DNA of 32,450 bases from an uncultured Bacteroides sp. (GTDB lineage: Bacteria > Bacteroidota > Bacteroidia > Bacteroidales > Bacteroidaceae): contig USLU01000058.1 of NCBI GenBank assembly GCA_900555635.1, forward strand, positions 1 to 32,450, in the 5' to 3' direction. The notes beneath the pieces were generated by a model. That model had not been told where the DNA came from. It made no database searches and saw only the letters and a list, made by a program, of their open reading frames with translations. Positions 27,338 through 32,450 of the stretch are shown one piece after another; the stretch's first letter is position 1; each line of letters begins with the position of its first letter. A program made the translations under genes and the position numbers.

Positions 27338-28441
27338 ATGTATAAGAAGGTATTAATATTATTGTTTTTTATCCCTTTCCATTTGTTATTTGCTCAAACC
27401 AATATGTTGAAAGATTTTCCAGAGGGGCATACGCCAGAGGAAATTGGCAAGCGATTAGCATATCGCTTTTTAACAGAAAAACATGCGCTTCATGTTGGTA
27501 AATGGATTGGTTATCCGGAAACCTTCTATTGGAGTGGTGCCTTGCGATATGCTGATGGGGCGAAAGATAAGGAGCTTATTCAACGTTTACAAGAAAAGTT
27601 TGATTTCTTGTTTACTGAAGAGAAGGTTTTACAACCTATTATGAATCATGTTGATTTGAATATGTTTGGTAGTCTTCCTCTCGAATTCTATTTGGTGACG
27701 AAGGATCTGAAATATCGTTATTTAGGTTTGCCTTATGCCGATTCGCAGTGGGAGCTTCCGAGAAATGCGAAACCGCATGAAAAGGAATGGGCGGAAAAGG
27801 GTTATTCTTGGCAAACACGTTTATGGATTGATGATATGTATATGATTACCATTGTACAGACACGTGCCTATAAAGTAACGAAGGATAAGAAATATATTGA
27901 CCGTGCTGCTAAGGAGATGGCGATGTACTTGGATGAATTACAACGTCCGAATGGCCTTTTCTATCATGCACCGGATGTTCCTTATTATTGGGGACGTGGA
28001 AATGGTTGGATGGCTGCAGGTATGACAGAGTTGCTTCAATGTTTGCCTAAGAATCATAAAGACCGTCCGCGTATTTTAGAAGGTTATCGGACAATGATGG
28101 AAAGTCTGAAGAAATATCAGAATCCGGAAGGTTTGTGGAATCAGTTGATCGACCAGTCTGACTGTTGGACTGAAACTTCTGGTTCGGCTATGTTTACTTT
28201 CGCATTTATCAAAGGGGTTAAGAATGGCTGGCTAGATGCAGAAGAATATGCTCCTGCGGCTCGTAAAGCATGGATGGCTTTAGTTTCATATCTTAATGAT
28301 AAAAATCAGGTGAGAGAAATTTGTGTGGGAACGAATAAGAAGAACAGTAAACAGTACTATTATGATCGTCCGCGCCGTACGGGTGATTATCACGGACAGG
28401 GTCCTTATTTGTGGTGTGCTGCCGCTCTTATGGAAAAATAA
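27338..28441 (+). CDS. Periplasmic GH105 unsaturated uronyl hydrolase
   Basis: The 367-residue protein has a Sec signal cleaved after LFAQ (about 20) and no lipobox Cys, so it is soluble and periplasmic. The (alpha/alpha)6 GH105 domain fills the rest: WIDDMYM (163-169, with D165/D166 as candidate catalytic residues) and YWGRGNGWMAAG (217-228). It is a close paralogue of the GH105 domain at 21179-22822, sharing long identical runs such as AAKEMAMYLDELQR and FYHAPDVPY. The pair implies that unsaturated uronides are met both at the membrane surface and in the periplasm, or that the two accept different neighbours. The gene follows GH130 by 74 bp. Confidence 0.92.
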   Translation: MYKKVLILLFFIPFHLLFAQTNMLKDFPEGHTPEEIGKRLAYRFLTEKHALHVGKWIGYPETFYWSGALRYADGAKDKELIQRLQEKFDFLFTEEKVLQPIMNHVDLNMFGSLPLEFYLVTKDLKYRYLGLPYADSQWELPRNAKPHEKEWAEKGYSWQTRLWIDDMYMITIVQTRAYKVTKDKKYIDRAAKEMAMYLDELQRPNGLFYHAPDVPYYWGRGNGWMAAGMTELLQCLPKNHKDRPRILEGYRTMMESLKKYQNPEGLWNQLIDQSDCWTETSGSAMFTFAFIKGVKNGWLDAEEYAPAARKAWMALVSYLNDKNQVREICVGTNKKNSKQYYYDRPRRTGDYHGQGPYLWCAAALMEK

Positions 28442-28524
28442 TTGTTTGGGTATGGGATCGTAGTTGAGGCTTTGGGGAATTTTTGCCGATTTGGATAATT
28501 ATTTCTATTTATAGCTCAATTTGT

Positions 28525-28557
28525 TTTATTCAATGTGGAGGATGTTCCCTAACTTTG
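28525..28557 (+). promoter_or_regulatory. Promoter of the final two-gene unit
   Basis: TTTA (28525-28528) and a perfect -7 box TAACTTTG (28550-28557) are 21 bp apart. Transcription would start near 28564, about 50 nt before the ATG. Confidence 0.6.
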
Positions 28558-28579
28558 CCTTAACAATTTAGTACAAATA

Positions 28580-28598
28580 GAATCAGGCAGGCTGATTC
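28580..28598 (+). promoter_or_regulatory. 5'-leader hairpin of the 677-aa gene
   Basis: GAATCAG (28580-28586) and CTGATTC (28592-28598) form a 7-bp perfect stem with loop GCAGG, within the predicted leader and 16 nt before the start codon. It may affect translation or mRNA stability. Confidence 0.4.
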
Positions 28599-28613
28599 GC
28601 ATTAATATTTTAT

Positions 28614-30647
28614 ATGAGTCTGAAATATTTGCTTTGTGGGATAGCTTTTGTAGCATGCGCTACTATTGCTAAGGCTTTTAATAATGTGCCGGAATCGATT
28701 TCTGCATCTATTTCCTTGAAAGTTCCGGGGAATGGGGCGAAACGTTATCCATTGACTTTTCAGAAGTCGCAAAATAATAACGGCACTTATTATTTGGAGA
28801 ATTCGGAAAAGATGCCATTGACTGTGTCTCAAAACATAGTGGATGGTAACGATGGGACATGTATTAGTGTATCTATCACTGCATTGGAAGATATTTACTT
28901 TAATTATAATCAGCAGGTGGCAACAGACTTCCGCCATAACGATTGCCTGTTCTATATGCCGGGATTCTGGTATCGGCGTAATCTGCGTTCGCCCAAAGAA
29001 GCCCCTTCATTTCATACTTCAGACAGCTGGATTGTAAGTGAAGACAGGTTAAGCGCACCTCTCACCGGGATTTTCTGTGAGAAGAAACAACGTTTTATGA
29101 CTGTCAACAGACTGGATAAATTTGTAAATAACACGTTGGCTACTCATCGCGAAGGTGAGGTTATTCTTTCGGATAAGACTTCTTTGGGGTATACCGGATT
29201 TGAAAATAAGGACGGGGTTGCTACTCTTTCTTTCGGCTTTCCTTATCGGGAGGCTCCTAAAAGTTATATCCGTAAATTGACATTAGCTCCGGCTGTAACG
29301 GCTTATCAGCATCTTAAAAAAGGGGAGACGGTTTTGTTGACTTGGCAAATTACTGAGGGTGAAGCTAAGGATTACTCTGATTTTGTGCGCCATACTTGGG
29401 AATATTGTTATGATACATATTTGCCTAAGCCTGTAGATACTCCCTATTCAATTGAATATATGAAGCAGACTCTTAGCCAATTCTTTGTAAGTAGTTTTGT
29501 AGATAAATATCCGTTGGTATATAATTCGGGTATACATCTTAGAACAGATGCGTGTACAAGTAATGGGCAGGCAGAAGTCGGTTTTATAGGACGTGTTCTT
29601 CTGAATGCATTCAATGCCTGGGAATATGGTTGGGAATCTAACCGGGAAGATTTGAAGGCTAACAGTGCCAAAATATTCGACAGTTATTTGAAGAATGGTT
29701 TCACGGAAGCAGGCTTTCTCAAGGAATCTGTAAATTATGACAAGAACTTTGAGGATCCTGTTCATAGTATCCGTCGTCAATCGGAAGGACTTTATGCAAT
29801 TTTTCATTTCCTGGCTTATGAAAAAGAAAAAGGTCGTAAGCATCCGGAATGGGAACAGCGATTGAAAAACATGTTGAACATGTTTCTGCAATTGCAGAAT
29901 GCTGATGGTAGTTTTCCACGAAAGTTCCGTGATGACTTCTCGATTGTAGATAAAAGCGGAGGAAGTACTCCTTCGGCTACATTACCTTTAGTCATGGGAT
30001 ATAAATACTTTAAGGATAAACGTTACTTGGATAGTGCTAAGCGGACTGCGGATTATTTGGAAAAAGAACTGATTTCTAAGGCCGATTATTTCTCGTCTAC
30101 TCTTGATGCGAATTGCGAAGATAAAGAAGCGTCACTTTATGCTGCAACTGCTACCTATTATCTTTCATTAGTTACTAAAGGGGAGGAACATAAGCATTAT
30201 GCTGATCTGACGAAGCAAGCCGCTTATTTTGCATTATCGTGGTATTATTTGTGGGATGTTCCTTTTGCTCCCGGACAGATGCTGGGTGATATTGGTTTGA
30301 AAACACGTGGCTGGGGAAATGTTTCGGTTGAAAATAATCATATCGATGTGTTTGTTTTTGAATTTGCCGATGTACTTCGTTGGTTATCGAACGAATATAA
30401 AGAATCCCGTTTCTCGAACTTCGCAGAAGTGATTTCAACCTCTATGCGGCAGTTATTGCCTTATGAAGGACACATGTGTGGCATTGCCAAAGTGGGTTAC
30501 TATCCGGAAGTTGTTCAACATACCAGTTGGGATTACGGGAAGAATGGCAAAGGATATTATAATGACATTTTCGCACCCGGATGGACTGTTGCTTCTTTAT
30601 GGGAATTATTTACTCCGGGGCGTGCCGAGATTTTTATGGAAAGGTAA
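28614..30647 (+). CDS. Uncharacterised secreted (alpha/alpha)6-toroid glycoside-active protein
   Basis: The 677-residue protein has a signal peptide cleaved after AKA (about 21). Residues about 25-265 look beta-rich, and about 275-670 look like a helical (alpha/alpha)6 toroid, with SIRRQSEGLYAIF (385-397), NADGSFPRK (429-437) and an aromatic-rich C-terminus. The arrangement recalls GH154 or other barrel hydrolases and lyases, but I cannot assign a family with confidence. Catalytic residues are not identified. It is translated 19 bp before the FAD oxidoreductase and has its own promoter, so the two likely act together. Because no lyase is recognised elsewhere, this is also a candidate for the missing chain-cutting enzyme. 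Confidence 0.6.
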   Translation: MSLKYLLCGIAFVACATIAKAFNNVPESISASISLKVPGNGAKRYPLTFQKSQNNNGTYYLENSEKMPLTVSQNIVDGNDGTCISVSITALEDIYFNYNQQVATDFRHNDCLFYMPGFWYRRNLRSPKEAPSFHTSDSWIVSEDRLSAPLTGIFCEKKQRFMTVNRLDKFVNNTLATHREGEVILSDKTSLGYTGFENKDGVATLSFGFPYREAPKSYIRKLTLAPAVTAYQHLKKGETVLLTWQITEGEAKDYSDFVRHTWEYCYDTYLPKPVDTPYSIEYMKQTLSQFFVSSFVDKYPLVYNSGIHLRTDACTSNGQAEVGFIGRVLLNAFNAWEYGWESNREDLKANSAKIFDSYLKNGFTEAGFLKESVNYDKNFEDPVHSIRRQSEGLYAIFHFLAYEKEKGRKHPEWEQRLKNMLNMFLQLQNADGSFPRKFRDDFSIVDKSGGSTPSATLPLVMGYKYFKDKRYLDSAKRTADYLEKELISKADYFSSTLDANCEDKEASLYAATATYYLSLVTKGEEHKHYADLTKQAAYFALSWYYLWDVPFAPGQMLGDIGLKTRGWGNVSVENNHIDVFVFEFADVLRWLSNEYKESRFSNFAEVISTSMRQLLPYEGHMCGIAKVGYYPEVVQHTSWDYGKNGKGYYNDIFAPGWTVASLWELFTPGRAEIFMER

Positions 30648-30666
30648 TATAATAAATTAATTTGTA

Positions 30667-32058
30667 ATGACATCTAGAAGAGATTTTCTTAAAAAAGCTG
30701 GGTTGATTTCTGCTGCTTTTGCGGTTCCCGCTCTTAATGTGAATGGAAATACCACACAATCCAAAATACGTTTAAAGAACACAAAGATTGCGGTGGATGA
30801 TCGGTGGGATGTTATTGTAATTGGTGGAGGACCTGCTGGGTGTACTGCTGCGATTTCTGCAGCCCGGGAGGGAGCTAAGACTTTGCTGATTGAGGCAATG
30901 GGACAACTTGGCGGTATGGGAACAGCAGGTATGGTTCCGGCATGGTGTCCGTTTTCTGACGGTGAAAAGATTATTTATCGAGGCTTGGCGGAAAAGATAT
31001 TCGAGGCATCAAGAAAAGGAGTGCCTCATGAGAGAAAGCAAAAACTGAATTGGGTGAATATAAATCCAGAATATTTGATGCAGGTTTACGATCGGATGGT
31101 CGCTGAATCGGGGGCAAAAGTCCTTTTCTTTTCGAGGGTTGCTGCTGTTGAGATGTCAGCTGATGATACGGTAGATGCTATCATTGTAGCAAATAAATCC
31201 GGGCTTGTTGCATTCAAAGCAAAAGTCTTTATTGATGCGACGGGAGATGGAGATGTGGCTACCTGGGCAGGTGCTTCATTTAAAAAGGGAGGTGAGGATG
31301 GTATACTGCAAAGTTCTACTTTGTGTTTCTCGTTTGCCAATGTCGATAGCTATAACTACAATCTCATAGGTCCTTCATTGCATACGAGTAACAAAAATAG
31401 CCCTATCTTTGACGCGATTAAGTCCGGAAAATATCCATTGATAGGCAGACATTTCAATAGTAATCTGATCGGTCCGGATGTGGTACAATTTAATGCAGGA
31501 CACATTGATAATGTTGATTCGACCGACCCATGGGCTACTACGCGGGCGATGGCTACCGGTAGGCAAATCGCTGAACAATACTTGGAGGCACTGAAAGAAC
31601 TTCAGCCTAAAACTTTTGGTAGTGCTTTTGTTGTAAAGACTGCCTCCTTGTTGGGGGTTAGAGATAGTCGTCGGATTGAAGGGGATTATACGTTTACTTT
31701 CCAAGATTGGCTGGAGCGTAAAACATTTGAAGATGAGATCGGACGTAATTGTTACTATATTGATGTTCATAAACCGGGGCATAAAGAGACGCGTTACAAA
31801 AAAGGCGAATCTCATGGAATTCCTTATCGTTGCTTGACTCCTAAAGGTATGAAGAATCTATTGACCGCCGGACGCTGTATTTCTACTGATGAGGAAGCTT
31901 TTGGAAGCTTACGAGTGATGCCACCTTGTCTGGTGACTGGTGAAGCTGCCGGAATGGCTGCGGTACATGCTATCAAACAAACAAAGAATGATGTTCATAA
32001 GATTGATGTAGGTTTTCTACGCAAAAGATTAAAAGAAGAGGGGCAATATTTCTTATAA
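30667..32058 (+). CDS. Tat-exported FAD-dependent oxidoreductase
   Basis: The 463-residue protein starts with a twin-arginine signal (SRRDFLKK at 3-10, then a hydrophobic stretch to about 27), so it is exported folded with its cofactor. The dinucleotide-binding motif is VIGGGPAGCTAA (51-62) with E75 at the end of beta-2, and a second FAD site occurs near the C-terminus (VTGEAAGMAAVHA, 423-435). It fits the FAD-dependent oxidoreductase family PF12831. Its substrate is unknown; oxidation or isomerisation of a released sugar or uronide is a possible role in this context. It is the last gene of the PUL. Confidence 0.82.
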   Translation: MTSRRDFLKKAGLISAAFAVPALNVNGNTTQSKIRLKNTKIAVDDRWDVIVIGGGPAGCTAAISAAREGAKTLLIEAMGQLGGMGTAGMVPAWCPFSDGEKIIYRGLAEKIFEASRKGVPHERKQKLNWVNINPEYLMQVYDRMVAESGAKVLFFSRVAAVEMSADDTVDAIIVANKSGLVAFKAKVFIDATGDGDVATWAGASFKKGGEDGILQSSTLCFSFANVDSYNYNLIGPSLHTSNKNSPIFDAIKSGKYPLIGRHFNSNLIGPDVVQFNAGHIDNVDSTDPWATTRAMATGRQIAEQYLEALKELQPKTFGSAFVVKTASLLGVRDSRRIEGDYTFTFQDWLERKTFEDEIGRNCYYIDVHKPGHKETRYKKGESHGIPYRCLTPKGMKNLLTAGRCISTDEEAFGSLRVMPPCLVTGEAAGMAAVHAIKQTKNDVHKIDVGFLRKRLKEEGQYFL

Positions 32059-32115
32059 ATACATTAGGGATGAATTTTATGGGATGTTCCTCTTGACAAA
32101 TCCTTTTAAATGTTG

Positions 32116-32296
32116 TATCTTTATAGTCCGGAAAAGAGCTTAAACCTTGTAAATAACAGATAAAAGAATATGAAATTGATGACTTGAATGGTATAATATT
32201 ATAACAAATCTGGACGTGTTCCCTAATAAATATTGGGAAGGATATACCGGATATAGGCAAAAAGGCTGCAAATTTTATGAAATTTGCAGCCTTTTT
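32116..32296 (+). ncRNA. Possible short RNA between a weak promoter and a strong terminator
   Basis: TATCTTTA (32116-32123) is one base off the -7 box. A transcript beginning near 32130 would run about 165 nt to the perfect-stem terminator and has no long reading frame. The promoter part is weak, so the call is speculative; the terminator may simply end the oxidoreductase mRNA. Confidence 0.22.
32259..32296 (+). terminator. Strong bidirectional terminator
   Basis: AAAAAGGCTGCAAATTT (32259-32275) and AAATTTGCAGCCTTTTT (32280-32296) form a perfect 17-bp stem with loop TATG. T-runs occur on both strands, so it can stop transcription from either side. It lies 200 bp past the oxidoreductase stop. 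Confidence 0.92.
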
Positions 32297-32311
32297 GTTG
32301 TAAAAGATGGA

Positions 32312-32392
32312 TTTATAAACTCGGAAATCCAATGGCAGAGTTTTTAATAAACTCAGATACCGTTCTTAATAAACTACTCAAAAGTTTATTAA
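32312..32392. repeat. Four short TTWATAAACT repeats, last pair inverted
   Basis: TTTATAAACT (32312-32321) and TTAATAAACT (32344-32353 and 32366-32375) are direct copies; AGTTTATTAA (32383-32392) is inverted and pairs with the third copy across a 7-nt spacer. They end four bases before the 55-bp repeat. Such iterons could be protein-binding sites, for example for a recombinase or regulator. Confidence 0.6.
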
Positions 32393-32395
32393 AAA

Positions 32396-32450
32396 GTAAC
32401 CATACTATTTTCCGCCACGCCAATTTTATCGGCTGTCTTTCAGCCGATAA
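32396..32450 (-). repeat. Right copy of 55-bp inverted terminal repeat
   Basis: It is the exact reverse complement of positions 1-55. The outer part has the hairpin TTATCGGCTG (32426-32435) with CAGCCGATAA (32441-32450). Confidence 0.95.

Larger units (their letters stand above)
32059..32450. other. Gene-free right flank
   Basis: No coding frame of note is seen in 390 bp. It contains a weak promoter-like box (32116-32123), a very strong hairpin terminator (32259-32296), four TTWATAAACT motifs (32312-32392) and the right copy of the 55-bp repeat. Confidence 0.6.

Noticed and set aside
28602..28937. Minus-strand 111-codon frame
   Set aside because: It is antisense to the signal peptide and N-terminus of the 677-aa protein, with no domain.
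29448..29891. Minus-strand 147-codon frame
   Set aside because: It is opposite the helical part of the 677-aa protein and has no recognisable feature.
31375..31815. Minus-strand 146-codon frame
   Set aside because: It is antisense to the FAD oxidoreductase, whose motifs are intact.
1..32450. CRISPR array, tRNA or rRNA genes
   Set aside because: No spaced direct-repeat array and no tRNA or rRNA sequence was recognised by eye on either strand.

Overview
The window reads as a Bacteroides-type (Bacteroidales) genome segment. The DNA is AT-rich. It carries a SusC/SusD pair, a series of lipoproteins with Asp/Glu-rich residues after the lipidated Cys, and several promoters with the Bacteroidales -7 box TAnnTTTG. 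Most of it (3084-32058) is one large polysaccharide utilization locus (PUL). The first 3 kb is decayed mobile DNA.

Layout. Positions 1-55 and 32396-32450 are perfect inverted copies of the same 55 bp, so the window is bounded by the same sequence on both sides; this could be biological or an assembly-graph effect. Positions 56-708 hold no intact gene, only a possible relic of a TetR-type regulator. Positions 709-3044 are a decayed group II intron: the 5' GTGCG end, domains V and VI and a broken RT/maturase/HNH reading frame are all visible. Position 3084-5831 (minus strand) is a large secreted (alpha/alpha)6 glycosidase, divergent from an S1 sulfatase (6220-7806). The core operon 8399-18106 encodes a surface lipoprotein with a GH43 domain, an IPT/NHL-type lipoprotein, SusC, SusD and a DUF1735/DUF4973-like lipoprotein, and ends in two tandem terminators. 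A second set follows: GH43 lipoprotein, GH76 lipoprotein and a GH105 lipoprotein with an F5/8C domain. A 466-bp IS remnant then separates these from a GH2 enzyme, a GH130 enzyme and a second, periplasmic GH105. The last two genes, a 677-aa uncharacterised barrel-type hydrolase candidate and a Tat-exported FAD oxidoreductase, have their own promoter.

How they may work together. SusC/SusD and the surface lipoproteins would bind and import oligosaccharides. GH43 and GH76 lipoproteins would trim or cut the glycan, probably at the surface. Periplasmic GH2, GH130, GH105, sulfatase and barrel enzymes would finish it. The combination of GH76 and GH130 (mannose-linked families), two GH105 (unsaturated uronides), GH43 (pentoses), a sulfatase and an FAD oxidoreductase does not match a PUL I can name. 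It points to an acidic, possibly mannose-containing, branched and perhaps sulfated heteroglycan. No polysaccharide lyase and no regulator (HTCS, ECF sigma, SusR) is recognisable in the window, so the locus appears incomplete or depends on genes elsewhere.
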